26,585 nucleotides of DNA from Candidatus Parcubacteria bacterium (GCA_019658985.1 JAIFWS010000002.1:1-26585); one strand, 5' to 3'; counted from the first letter of the stretch, positions 1 through 6,316 are shown. A program made the numbers and translations. Notes: a model not told the origin generated them from the letters alone.

Positions 1-155
1 GGGTAACTGAAAAGGTGATCGACGGAAAGAAAGTAGCCGTATTCAATAAGACCAAGAAAGCCTTGAAAGCCGAAGCAGTCCCAACTCCAGCCGTTGTAGA
101 AACACCCGCCGCCGCACCAGCCCCGGAAGCTGAAAAACCAGCTGATCAAGCTTAA
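1..155 (+). CDS. C-terminal end of an unidentified protein (possibly RpoC)
   Basis: An open frame enters from the left edge (codons begin at position 3) and ends at TAA 153-155, giving about 50 residues. It starts with a charged stretch (VTEKVIDGKKVAVFNKTKKA) and then becomes a Pro/Ala/Glu-rich tail ending EKPADQA. No recognisable domain remains. The tail resembles the low-complexity tails on other proteins in this cluster. In most bacteria rpoC lies directly upstream of rpsL, so RpoC is the expected identity, but that is synteny only; I cannot identify the family from this fragment. Confidence 0.6.
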   Translation, partial: VTEKVIDGKKVAVFNKTKKALKAEAVPTPAVVETPAAAPAPEAEKPADQA

Positions 156-183
156 TTGACATATGAAGAATTTCTGTTAAACT
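156..183 (+). promoter_or_regulatory. Probable promoter of the rpsL-rpsG unit
   Basis: A perfect -35 hexamer TTGACA (156-161) starts immediately after the upstream stop codon. A 16-bp spacer leads to TAAACT (178-183), preceded by TG at 175-176, which makes it an extended -10. The expected start of transcription is near 190, giving a leader of about 35 nt before rpsL. This is pattern matching only. Confidence 0.55.
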
Positions 184-192
184 ATTTGTATT

Positions 193-207
193 AAGCGCGA
201 AGCGCTT
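193..207 (+). other. Short hairpin at the expected 5' end of the rpsL mRNA
   Basis: AAGCGC-GAA-GCGCTT forms a perfect 6-bp stem with a 3-nt loop, followed by TATTATTTT. If transcription starts near 190, it lies at the very 5' end of the message and could stabilise it. It could equally be a weak terminator for the upstream gene. Its 6-3-6 design matches the two hairpins at 17901-17930. Confidence 0.45.
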
Positions 208-224
208 TATTATTTTAAAACGAA

Positions 225-638
225 ATGCCAACAATCCACCAATTAATTAAAAAGCCCCGGAAGGCGATCAAAAGGCGCAAAAAAACTGTGGCGCTTGATT
301 TCGGTTTTAATGCTTTGCATAACCGCCCTTCGTATTATCACTCACCATTTAAAAGGGGAGTATGTATTAAGGTATTCACCCAAACTCCAAGAAAACCTAA
401 CTCGGCTTTGAGAAAAGTAGCCAGGGTAAAATTGTCTAACGGTATGGAAGTGTCAGCGTACATCCCAGGAGAAGGACATAACTTGCAGGAACACTCGGTG
501 GTATTGATCCGCGGCGGAAGAGTTAAGGATTTACCGGGAGTACGGTACCATATTGTGAGGGGTGTGTTGGATACTGCCGGAGTAGAAAACCGGAAGCAAG
601 GACGATCACGATACGGAACTAAATTAAAGAAAGCTTAA
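225..638 (+). CDS. rpsL: 30S ribosomal protein S12 (uS12)
   Basis: Decoding-centre protein of the small subunit. The family core is clear: KRGVC, KPNSALRKVARVKL, IPGEGHNLQEHS and RGGRVKDLPGVRYH. At 137 residues it is longer than E. coli S12 (124), mainly because of an insertion at about residues 25-40 (including FNALHNRPSYY) before the KRGVC strand. The loop usually read as TPKKPNS is TPRKPNS here, with Arg56 at the place of E. coli Lys42; Lys101 (E. coli Lys87) and Asp102 (the methylthiolated Asp) are kept. There is no SD before ATG 225. First gene of the str module, followed by rpsG after a palindromic element. Confidence 0.98.
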   Translation: MPTIHQLIKKPRKAIKRRKKTVALDFGFNALHNRPSYYHSPFKRGVCIKVFTQTPRKPNSALRKVARVKLSNGMEVSAYIPGEGHNLQEHSVVLIRGGRVKDLPGVRYHIVRGVLDTAGVENRKQGRSRYGTKLKKA

Positions 639-658
639 TAATTAACCAAAAAAGAGCC

Positions 659-728
659 TATAATTGGTGAAGCAGAGGGAGGAATAATAAATCGCAATTT
701 ATTATTCTGACCGAGCGAACCAATTATA
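659..728 (+). repeat. 70-bp palindromic element, copy 1, upstream of rpsG
   Basis: An imperfect long palindrome. Outer arms are TATAATTGGT (659-668) and ACCAATTATA (719-728). The inner perfect stem GAATAATAAAT (682-692) pairs with ATTTATTATTC (697-707) around a CGCA loop. The reverse complement of this element matches 25249-25317 at about 60 of 70 positions. It ends 12 bp before the rpsG start, so its RNA hairpin would lie where a ribosome binding site normally is. It could be a MITE- or REP-like unit or a structured leader; the opposite orientation of the second copy favours a mobile palindrome. Confidence 0.85.
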
Positions 729-740
729 TGACCGAAGCGA

Positions 741-1205
741 ATGCGTAGGGCATATAAAAAACATATTTTATCTCCGGACCCGATCTACAATGACTTGGTG
801 GTTTCACAATTTATTAATAAAGTCATGAAGTCCGGCAAGAAAACCATCGCGCAGAAAATCGTCTACGATTCTTTTAATATTATAAAAGAGAAGACAAAAA
901 AGGAGCCGATGGAAGTCTTTAACTTGGCAATTGAAAACGCCTCTCCATTATTAGAAGTTAAACCAAAGAGAGTTGGAGGAGCTACCTATCAGGTTCCCAT
1001 GGAAGTGCGCCAGGAACGCAAACTGGATTTGGCGATCAAGTGGATTTTAGACGCAGCTCGGTCTAAAAAAGGAAAAGGCATGGCAATTAAATTGAGTGAG
1101 GAACTGATGGCCGCTGCCAACAACGAAGGCGGAGCCATGAAGAAAAAAGCTGATACCAATAGAATGGCTGAAGCTAATAAAGCTTTCGCGCACTTTGCGA
1201 GATAA
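741..1205 (+). CDS. rpsG: 30S ribosomal protein S7 (uS7)
   Basis: Primary binder of the 16S rRNA 3' domain and organiser of the 30S head. The 154 residues are close to the family's usual 156. Recognisable parts are the N-terminal RRAYKKHILSPDPIYND, the AIENASPLLEVKPKRVGGATYQVP signature and the C-terminal NRMAEANKAFAHFAR. There is no SD: the bases before ATG 741 are TGACCGAAGCGA, right after the palindromic element. The last two sense codons and the stop form the left arm of a perfect palindrome (1197-1224). The usual next gene, fusA, is displaced by an inverted zinc-ribbon gene. Confidence 0.98.
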   Translation: MRRAYKKHILSPDPIYNDLVVSQFINKVMKSGKKTIAQKIVYDSFNIIKEKTKKEPMEVFNLAIENASPLLEVKPKRVGGATYQVPMEVRQERKLDLAIKWILDAARSKKGKGMAIKLSEELMAAANNEGGAMKKKADTNRMAEANKAFAHFAR

Positions 1206-1224
1206 AAATATATTTTTATCTCGC
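1197..1224. repeat. Perfect 28-bp palindrome spanning the rpsG stop codon
   Basis: GCGAGATAAAAATA (1197-1210) is followed directly by its exact reverse complement (1211-1224). The left arm contains the last two rpsG codons (GCG AGA) and the TAA stop. As RNA it would form a hairpin of about 12 bp. A second GC-rich hairpin (1223-1251) overlaps its end, so together they may form the 3' end or a stability element of the rpsL-rpsG message. Confidence 0.8.
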
Positions 1225-1251
1225 CCTTCCGAAGCTTTAGCGAAGGAGGGC
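1223..1251 (+). terminator. Hairpin downstream of rpsG (terminator-like, no U tract)
   Basis: GCCCTTC (1223-1229) pairs with GGAGGGC (1245-1251) with one G-U pair; an inner GC-TTTA-GC lies in the loop. The following bases, TTCATTGAAAT, are not a U run, so intrinsic termination is doubtful and it may be an mRNA 3' stabiliser or a dispersed palindrome. Confidence 0.4.
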
Positions 1252-1262
1252 TTCATTGAAAT

Positions 1263-1288
1263 AAAAAAGCGCCAAATCCCTTCGGCGC
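1263..1288 (-). terminator. Intrinsic terminator of the zinc-ribbon gene
   Basis: Read on the minus strand: GCGCC, a 10-nt loop, GGCGC, then TTTTTT (1268-1263). It begins 7 bp after the minus-strand stop codon. The T run exists only on this strand, so it serves the inverted gene and not rpsG. Confidence 0.8.
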
Positions 1289-1295
1289 ATTGATG

Positions 1296-1580
1296 CTAGT
1301 TAGGGGAGACGTAGGGCGGGAGAATATCCCCGCAACGCGCGCAGTGCGTACTGCGCGAAATTCCTTGTCTTACCTTGTCGTGTCCCTGGGGAGTGCAATC
1401 GAATCCCTTCAGGAATTCATCTTGGCACTCTTGGGTTTCTTGATCGGGCGGGGTGGGCTGCTCGAGGCCGCACTCTGGGCAGTATCGAGGCATTGGCATG
1501 GAAGGCCAAAGCATGTCACATCCCGGGCAGTTGTAGACTAACATGTCCCCAGAACGATAGAACCCGCGAAATGCTGCCAT
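1296..1580 (-). CDS. Small zinc-ribbon protein, function unknown
   Basis: 94 residues on the minus strand. It has three Cys-x2-Cys pairs (C18/C21, C34/C37, C80/C83); the first two, 12 residues apart, look like a classic four-Cys zinc ribbon, and C52 and C62 lie in the linker. No catalytic domain or membrane segment is visible. The gene is convincing because a strong SD (AGGGAGG) lies 5 bp before ATG, TATAAT lies just upstream (1603-1598) and an intrinsic terminator follows. Its codons are GC-richer than those of its neighbours. It splits rpsG from fusA and is read against them, which suggests insertion. I do not recognise the family; nucleic-acid or protein binding is only a guess from the ribbon. 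Confidence 0.8.
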   Translation of the reverse strand: MAAFRGFYRSGDMLVYNCPGCDMLWPSMPMPRYCPECGLEQPTPPDQETQECQDEFLKGFDCTPQGHDKVRQGISRSTHCARCGDILPPYVSPN

Positions 1581-1597
1581 GTGTCCTCCCTCTGAAG

Positions 1598-1625
1598 ATT
1601 ATAGGATTGTACCCAGCTCAAGTAT
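1598..1625 (-). promoter_or_regulatory. Probable promoter of the zinc-ribbon gene
   Basis: On the minus strand there is a consensus TATAAT at 1603-1598, 17 bp before the start codon. The -35 match is poor (ATACTT at 1625-1620 with a 16-bp spacer, or TTGAGC with only 12). The -10 box and its placement carry the call. Confidence 0.45.
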
Positions 1626-1662
1626 ATTTAAAAATAAAACTTTGTAAATAGTGAAATAATAA

Positions 1663-1717
1663 CCACCAAGCACTCAATGTATTGAGTACTCGGTGAAAAT
1701 TTTAAACAAAAATTTTC
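1663..1717 (+). promoter_or_regulatory. Two hairpins in the fusA leader, the second touching the start codon
   Basis: Hairpin 1: ACTCAAT (1672-1678) and ATTGAGT (1681-1687), flanked by CACC and GGTG that can pair further out. Hairpin 2: GAAAATTTT (1695-1703), loop AAACA, AAAATTTTC (1709-1717), a perfect 9-bp AT-rich stem whose last base is next to ATG 1718. No SD is present. A weak stem abutting the start codon could tune translation of EF-G, for example by temperature; that is inference. Confidence 0.55.
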
Positions 1718-3793
1718 ATGTCACGCTTATATCCAATTGAGAAAATGCGCAACTTCGGGATTATCGCCCACATCGATGCGGGGAAAACAACCGTTTCCGA
1801 GCGTCTTTTGTTTTATACCGGAGTGTCCCATAAAATTGGAGAAGTGCACGAAGGTGACACTGTGATGGATTGGATGCCTCAAGAACGCGAGCGCGGAATC
1901 ACGATTACCGCCGCCGCGATTACCATGTACTGGAAAGGGATTCAAATGAACTTGATTGATACCCCTGGCCACATCGACTTTACTGCTGAAGTACAGCGGT
2001 CACTTCGCGTGTTGGACGGAGCCTGCGTGGTGTTTGACGGAGTAGCCGGAGTAGAACCCCAGTCTGAAACGGTATGGCGGCAAGCCGACAAATACGGCAC
2101 GCCAAGGATGTGTTTTATTAATAAATTAGACCGGATGGGAGCGTCTTTTGAAAAATCTTTCCAGAGCATCCATGATAAGTTAACTAAAAACGCCGTAGCG
2201 ATTACTATTCCAATTGGAACCGAAGCCGACTTTGCCGGCGTCGTTGATTTGCTGAAAATGAAAATGCTTTCTTACGAAGGCGACATGGGTGAAAATGTGG
2301 TTGAAAAGGAAATCCCGGCTGACATGCTGGAAAAATCCAAACAGTGGCGCGAAAAATTGGTAGACGCGGTTGCCGGCAGCGATGAAAAATTAACTGACAA
2401 GCTTTTGGGCGGGGAAGAAATTTCACGCGAAGAGCTGATGACAGCTTTGCGCGCGGCAACATTGGCCTCAAAACTGGTGCCGGTATTTTGCGGAACCGCT
2501 TTGAAAAACAAGGGGACCCAATTAATTTTAGACGGTGTGATTGATTATTTGCCTTCACCATTGGATATCGGTGCCGTAAAAGGAACTGATCCTAAAACCG
2601 GAGCGGAAATTGAACGCAAATTTACCGACGATGAACCGTTTGCTTCTTTAGTGTTTAAGGTTGCAACTGACCCGTTCGTCGGACAATTGACGTTCTTTAG
2701 AGTGTATTCCGGAACATTAAAGAAAGGAACCTATGTATTAAATTCCGTGACCGGCGAGCAGGAAAGAATTTCCCGGATCTTAAGGATGAAATCAAATTCC
2801 CGTGAAGAGTTAGATGTCTTGTATGCGGGAGAAATCGGAGCGACCGTTGGATTGAAAGATACTATTACGGGACACACATTATGCGACAAAGACAAGCCGG
2901 TTGTGTTGGAAAAGATTTCCTTCCCAGAACCGGTTATCTCGATGCGTGTTGAACCGAAGACAAAAGCAGATCAGGAAAAATTGATTATGTCGATCAGGAA
3001 GCTTACTCAGGAAGACCCGACCTTCAGGATCAGAGAAGACGTTGAAACTGGCGAGACGATCATTTCCGGTATGGGAGAATTGCATTTGGACATTATTCAA
3101 GATCGATTACGGCGTGAATTCAATGTTGATGCCAATTTTGGCCAGCCTCAGGTAGCTTACCGCGAAACCATTACGATGGAATCCGAGGCTGAAGAAAAGT
3201 ATGTCCGTCAGTCTGGAGGAAAAGGACAGTACGGTCACGTGTGGCTCAGGCTTAAACCAAGAGAGCGCGGAGCCGGATTCGAATTCGTTGACGAAATCAA
3301 AGGAGGGGCGATTCCAAAAGAATTTATCAAGCCAACGGAAAAGGGTATTATTGAAGCATTGGATAAGGGAGTGGTGGCCGGATATCCGATGGTGGACGTG
3401 CAGGTCACGTTATTTGACGGATCGTTCCACGACGTTGACTCTTCAGAATTTGCCTTTAAGATTGCCGGATCCATGGCTTTCCAGGATGGAGCCAAGCGAG
3501 CCAAGCCAGTCATTTTGGAGCCGATCATGAAAACTGAAGTGATTACGCCGGACTCCTTCTTTGGAACCGTCATCTCTGACCTGAATTCCCGAAGAGGAAA
3601 GATCGAAGAAACCAAAGAGCGCATGGGTATGAAGGTGTTGGATGCGATGGTGCCATTATCCGAGATGTTCGGGTATGCGACAGCCCTAAGGTCGCTAACC
3701 GAAGGCCGGGCGTCATTTACCATGGAGTTTAATAGCTATGAACAAGTCCCTTCTAACGTAGCCCAGCAGATCATTGAAGGCAAAAAGAAATAG
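1718..3793 (+). CDS. fusA: Elongation factor G
   Basis: GTPase that drives tRNA-mRNA translocation and, with RRF, ribosome recycling. 691 residues, close to E. coli EF-G (704). Visible G-domain motifs are AHIDAGKTT (residues 17-25), RGITI switch I, DTPGH and NKLD, followed by the domain II, III, IV and V sequences of EF-G, including the SGGKGQYGH region of domain IV. ATG 1718 directly follows an AT-rich hairpin and has no SD. It is separated from rpsG by the inverted zinc-ribbon gene, so it needs its own promoter, which I could not locate convincingly in the AT-rich stretch 1604-1690. tuf follows behind a separate promoter. Confidence 0.98.
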   Translation: MSRLYPIEKMRNFGIIAHIDAGKTTVSERLLFYTGVSHKIGEVHEGDTVMDWMPQERERGITITAAAITMYWKGIQMNLIDTPGHIDFTAEVQRSLRVLDGACVVFDGVAGVEPQSETVWRQADKYGTPRMCFINKLDRMGASFEKSFQSIHDKLTKNAVAITIPIGTEADFAGVVDLLKMKMLSYEGDMGENVVEKEIPADMLEKSKQWREKLVDAVAGSDEKLTDKLLGGEEISREELMTALRAATLASKLVPVFCGTALKNKGTQLILDGVIDYLPSPLDIGAVKGTDPKTGAEIERKFTDDEPFASLVFKVATDPFVGQLTFFRVYSGTLKKGTYVLNSVTGEQERISRILRMKSNSREELDVLYAGEIGATVGLKDTITGHTLCDKDKPVVLEKISFPEPVISMRVEPKTKADQEKLIMSIRKLTQEDPTFRIREDVETGETIISGMGELHLDIIQDRLRREFNVDANFGQPQVAYRETITMESEAEEKYVRQSGGKGQYGHVWLRLKPRERGAGFEFVDEIKGGAIPKEFIKPTEKGIIEALDKGVVAGYPMVDVQVTLFDGSFHDVDSSEFAFKIAGSMAFQDGAKRAKPVILEPIMKTEVITPDSFFGTVISDLNSRRGKIEETKERMGMKVLDAMVPLSEMFGYATALRSLTEGRASFTMEFNSYEQVPSNVAQQIIEGKKK

Positions 3794-3822
3794 TTGACTA
3801 ATCGCAAAACTTGTAATAGTAT
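3794..3822 (+). promoter_or_regulatory. Promoter of tuf
   Basis: TTGACT (3794-3799), 17-bp spacer, TAGTAT (3817-3822). The -35 begins at the last base of the fusA stop codon. Start of transcription is expected near 3829, giving a leader of about 46 nt that is A-rich and has no SD. This gives EF-Tu its own strong transcription start inside the str module. Confidence 0.65.
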
Positions 3823-3874
3823 AGGTAAAGTAATTAAAAAACACTAATTTATTAACATAAGTAACTAAAAAACT

Positions 3875-5068
3875 ATGGCAGATGCATTTCAGAGGACAAA
3901 ACCTCACGTAAACATCGGTACCATTGGTCACGTCGACCATGGAAAGACCACCACTTCGGCCGCTATCATGCACGTAACAAAGTTGCGTGGTTTGAAGTCT
4001 TCTGGAGAAGGCGTTGATCAAATTGACAAATCGCCTGAAGAAAAGGCCAGGGGAGTGACAATTTCTATCACCCACTTGGAAATGGAATCACCAAAGCGCC
4101 ACTATGCTTTGATCGATTGTCCAGGACACGCTGACTATATTAAGAACATGATTACCGGAGCTGCCCAGATGGACGGCGGAATTTTGGTTGTGTCTGCTCC
4201 AGACGGACCGATGCCTCAAACAAAAGAACACATCCTTTTGGCTAAACAGGTTGGTTTGCCATCATTGCTCGTTTGGATGAACAAGTGCGATATGGTTGAT
4301 GATCCTGAAATTTTGGACTTGGTAGAATCAGAAATCCGAGAACTGTTGAAAAAGTACGGTTTCCCAGGAGACACTACTCCGATTATCCGAGGATCAGCTA
4401 CTAAAGCTTTGGGTGCAACTTCTATTGATGATGCAGCTGCAAAGCCAATTGTTGAATTATTGGATGCTTGCGATAACTACATCCCAGAACCTACCCGCGA
4501 ATTGGATAAGCCTTTCGCCATGGCTATTGAAGACGTCTTCTCAATTGAGGGACGCGGAACTGTTGCCACCGGCAGGATTGAAAGGGGAGTTATCAAACAG
4601 AACGATGAAGTTGAAATCGTCGGTATCCGCCCAACCCAGAAATCTGTTGTGGTTTCCGTTGAAATGTTCCAAAAATCTTTGGAATCAGGACAAGCTGGAG
4701 ACAACGTTGGTATCTTGCTCCGCGGATTGAAAAAAGAAGATATCGAACGCGGACAGGTATTGACCAAGCCAGGAGCAATTACTCCTCATACTGAATTTGA
4801 AGCAGAAGTTTACGTATTGGGTAAAGACGAAGGCGGAAGGCATACTCCATTCTTCACTGGATATAAGCCTCAGCTTTACATCCGGACTTCAGATATTACT
4901 GGAGACGTAACATTGCCAGCCGGAACCGAAATGGTTATGCCTGGAGACACTGCCCAGTTGACTGTTAAATTAATCGTACCGGTAGCTTTGGAAGAAAAGT
5001 CCAAGTTTGCCATCCGCGAAGGAGGCAAGACTGTGGGAGCCGGAGTGGTAACCAAGATCATAAAATAA
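3875..5068 (+). CDS. tuf: Elongation factor Tu
   Basis: GTPase that delivers aminoacyl-tRNA to the ribosomal A site. 397 residues, full length. G-domain motifs are GHVDHGKTT (18-26), EKARGVTI switch I, DCPGHADY, NKCD and the RGSATKAL G5 region; domains II and III follow, ending TVGAGVVTKIIK. Compared with E. coli, switch I reads RGVTISITH instead of RGITINTSH, and the domain III strand is PQLYIRTSDITG instead of PQFYFRTTDVTG; the catalytic His of DCPGH is kept. The gene follows its own promoter, and rpsJ starts 6 nt after the stop. Confidence 0.98.
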   Translation: MADAFQRTKPHVNIGTIGHVDHGKTTTSAAIMHVTKLRGLKSSGEGVDQIDKSPEEKARGVTISITHLEMESPKRHYALIDCPGHADYIKNMITGAAQMDGGILVVSAPDGPMPQTKEHILLAKQVGLPSLLVWMNKCDMVDDPEILDLVESEIRELLKKYGFPGDTTPIIRGSATKALGATSIDDAAAKPIVELLDACDNYIPEPTRELDKPFAMAIEDVFSIEGRGTVATGRIERGVIKQNDEVEIVGIRPTQKSVVVSVEMFQKSLESGQAGDNVGILLRGLKKEDIERGQVLTKPGAITPHTEFEAEVYVLGKDEGGRHTPFFTGYKPQLYIRTSDITGDVTLPAGTEMVMPGDTAQLTVKLIVPVALEEKSKFAIREGGKTVGAGVVTKIIK

Positions 5069-5074
5069 CATCCC

Positions 5075-5455
5075 ATGGCAGTTGCAAAAAAACCTGTAAG
5101 CAAGAAAAATCCAGCTGATGCTGTCGGAACTAAGACAGATGAGTCTCTGGTGATGCCAAAACTCAGAATTAAACTGAAGGCTTACGACCACAAAATCATT
5201 GATAACTCCGTCCGGCAGATTATTGATATTGCCAATCGCCATGGAGTGCAGATTGTGGGTCCGGTGCCGCTGCCAACTGAGATCTTAAAGTATACCGTCA
5301 ACCGCTCGACCTTCGTCCACAAGAACGCCCGGGAACAGTTTGAAATGAGGGTCCACAAAAGGATTATTGACGTGATCAGCCCGAACGAGGAGATCATTGA
5401 AGCCCTCCGGGACCTCAATTTACCGTCAGGGGTTGATATTTCTATTAAACTGTAG
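5075..5455 (+). CDS. rpsJ: 30S ribosomal protein S10 (uS10)
   Basis: Component of the 30S head, and NusE in transcription antitermination. The conserved part starts at PKLRIKLKAYDHKIID and includes GPVPLPTE and the C-terminal LNLPSGVDISIKL. With ATG 5075 the protein is 126 residues, about 25 longer than usual, with a Lys/Ala-rich N-terminus. An in-frame ATG at 5153 would give a normal-length S10 (100 residues). Neither start has an SD. I keep 5075 because it sits in tight operon spacing, 6 nt after tuf, and similar extensions occur on other proteins here. It groups with tuf rather than with rplC, which has a separate leader. Confidence 0.95.
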   Translation: MAVAKKPVSKKNPADAVGTKTDESLVMPKLRIKLKAYDHKIIDNSVRQIIDIANRHGVQIVGPVPLPTEILKYTVNRSTFVHKNAREQFEMRVHKRIIDVISPNEEIIEALRDLNLPSGVDISIKL

Positions 5456-5464
5456 TATTATAAT
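5433..5464 (+). promoter_or_regulatory. Possible promoter before rplC
   Basis: A consensus TATAAT (5459-5464) lies just after the rpsJ stop. The best -35, TTGATA (5433-5438), is 20 bp away, which is too long for a good promoter. If used, it would start an RNA near 5471 that begins the structured leader. Confidence 0.35.
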
Positions 5465-5490
5465 TCCATTAAAGAATAGCTGAGATACTA

Positions 5491-5573
5491 CTCTTTTCCG
5501 CCTCGGCGGGAAGAGAAAAGTCCGCACAAAACCCTCCTTTTGGAGGACTAATGTTGCCGGGCAAGTAGCCCGG
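5491..5573 (+). promoter_or_regulatory. Structured leader with three hairpins upstream of rplC
   Basis: Three stems follow each other. The first is CTCTT..CCGCC-TC-GGCGG..AAGAG (5491-5515). The second is CCTCC-TTTT-GGAGG (5533-5546), which hides an SD-like GGAGG in its 3' arm. The third is CCGGGC-AAGTA-GCCCGG (5557-5573). The GGAGG lies 4 nt before an ATG that opens a 5-codon frame (MLPGK, 5551-5568) ending inside the third hairpin. Ribosomal-protein operons often carry autoregulatory leaders, and the S10 operon leader of E. coli binds L4. Here the leader sits between rpsJ and rplC, so it would control rplC onwards. No homology to a known leader class is claimed. Confidence 0.5.
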
Positions 5574-5593
5574 TATTTAGTTAGAACAAAACC

Positions 5594-6184
5594 ATGAAAT
5601 TCCTTATCGGAAAAAAAATCGCAATGACCCAGATGTTCAACAAACAGGGGAAAATGACCCCGGTTACGTTGGTTTTGGCCGGTCCTTGCGTGGTATTGCA
5701 AAAAAAGACCAAGGAGCGCGAAGGCTATGACGCTTTGCAATTGGGTTTTGTGAAAATTGAAAAAAAGAACAAGATTACCAAATCAATGAAGGGCAAGGAA
5801 TACCGCCACATCAAAGAAATGCGGGACTTAAATCCTGCCAATGTCGGTGATGAAATGAATGTTTCTTTATTTGCCGAAGGCGATAAGGTTACCGTTTCTG
5901 CGACTTCAAAAGGAAAAGGATTCCAGGGAGGAGTTAAAAGGCATGGATTTGCCGGAAGGAACGCGACTCACGGAGCCAAGCACGAAGCCAGGACAATCGG
6001 TTCAGTCGGACAGCGCTTCCCCCAGCACGTTATCAAAGGAAGAAAAATGCCAGGAAGAATGGGATTTGAACGGATTACCGTCAAGAATTTAACCGTTGAA
6101 AAAATCGACGCGGCAAATAACATTTTAGCATTGCGCGGAGCCATTCCAGGACACCGCGGAACGTTATTAGAAATAAAGGGTTAG
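5594..6184 (+). CDS. rplC: 50S ribosomal protein L3 (uL3)
   Basis: Early assembly protein that binds near the peptidyl-transferase centre and the 3' end of 23S rRNA. 196 residues. Recognisable parts are the N-terminal KFLIGKKIAMTQMF, the extended loop RTIGSVGQRFPQHV followed by KGRKMPGRMG, and the C-terminal LALRGAIPGHRGTLLEIKG. In the central loop the E. coli sequence around the PrmB-methylated Gln (IGQNQTPG) is VGQRFPQH here, so methylation at the same residue is unlikely. No SD before ATG 5594. It is followed not by rplD but by a palindromic element and an inverted small gene. Confidence 0.98.
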   Translation: MKFLIGKKIAMTQMFNKQGKMTPVTLVLAGPCVVLQKKTKEREGYDALQLGFVKIEKKNKITKSMKGKEYRHIKEMRDLNPANVGDEMNVSLFAEGDKVTVSATSKGKGFQGGVKRHGFAGRNATHGAKHEARTIGSVGQRFPQHVIKGRKMPGRMGFERITVKNLTVEKIDAANNILALRGAIPGHRGTLLEIKG

Positions 6185-6189
6185 TACAT

Positions 6190-6262
6190 CGTCATTGCGA
6201 GCCAGAGCGAAGCAATCTCATAAAGTGTGAAAAGGATTGCCGCGCTGCGGCTCACAATGACG
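6190..6262. repeat. 73-bp palindromic element of the CGTCATTGCGAGC type
   Basis: The left arm, 6190-6217 (CGTCATTGCGAGCC...GCAATC), and the right arm, 6235-6262, are inverted repeats with 23 of 28 positions matching, separated by a 17-bp loop. Sequences of this type (CGTCATTGCGAGC...AAGCAATC) recur as dispersed palindromes in many unrelated bacterial genomes. It lies 6 bp after the rplC stop. Only one copy is in the window. Confidence 0.75.
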
Positions 6263-6266
6263 AAGT

Positions 6267-6304
6267 AAAAAAAGAGCGCCTCATCTCTTGTAGAGATCGG
6301 GCGC
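6267..6304 (-). terminator. Intrinsic terminator of the 28-residue membrane-peptide gene
   Basis: On the minus strand: GCGCC, an inner ATCTCT-ACA-AGAGAT stem, GGCGC, then TCTTTTTTT (to 6267). It lies 13 bp after the TAA of the small gene. The T run exists on the minus strand only. Confidence 0.85.
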
Positions 6305-6316
6305 CGAGCTAAGCTC

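Noticed and set aside
1290..1541. An 83-codon plus-strand frame opposite the zinc-ribbon gene
   Set aside because: The minus-strand frame has SD, terminator and CxxC pairs; the plus-strand one has none.
3235..3723. A 162-codon minus-strand frame within fusA
   Set aside because: A shadow of EF-G codon structure with no independent signals.
5426..5740. A minus-strand frame over the rplC leader with AAGGAGG before GTG
   Set aside because: The SD-like motif is simply one arm of the CCTCC/GGAGG hairpin, and the frame runs into rpsJ and rplC.
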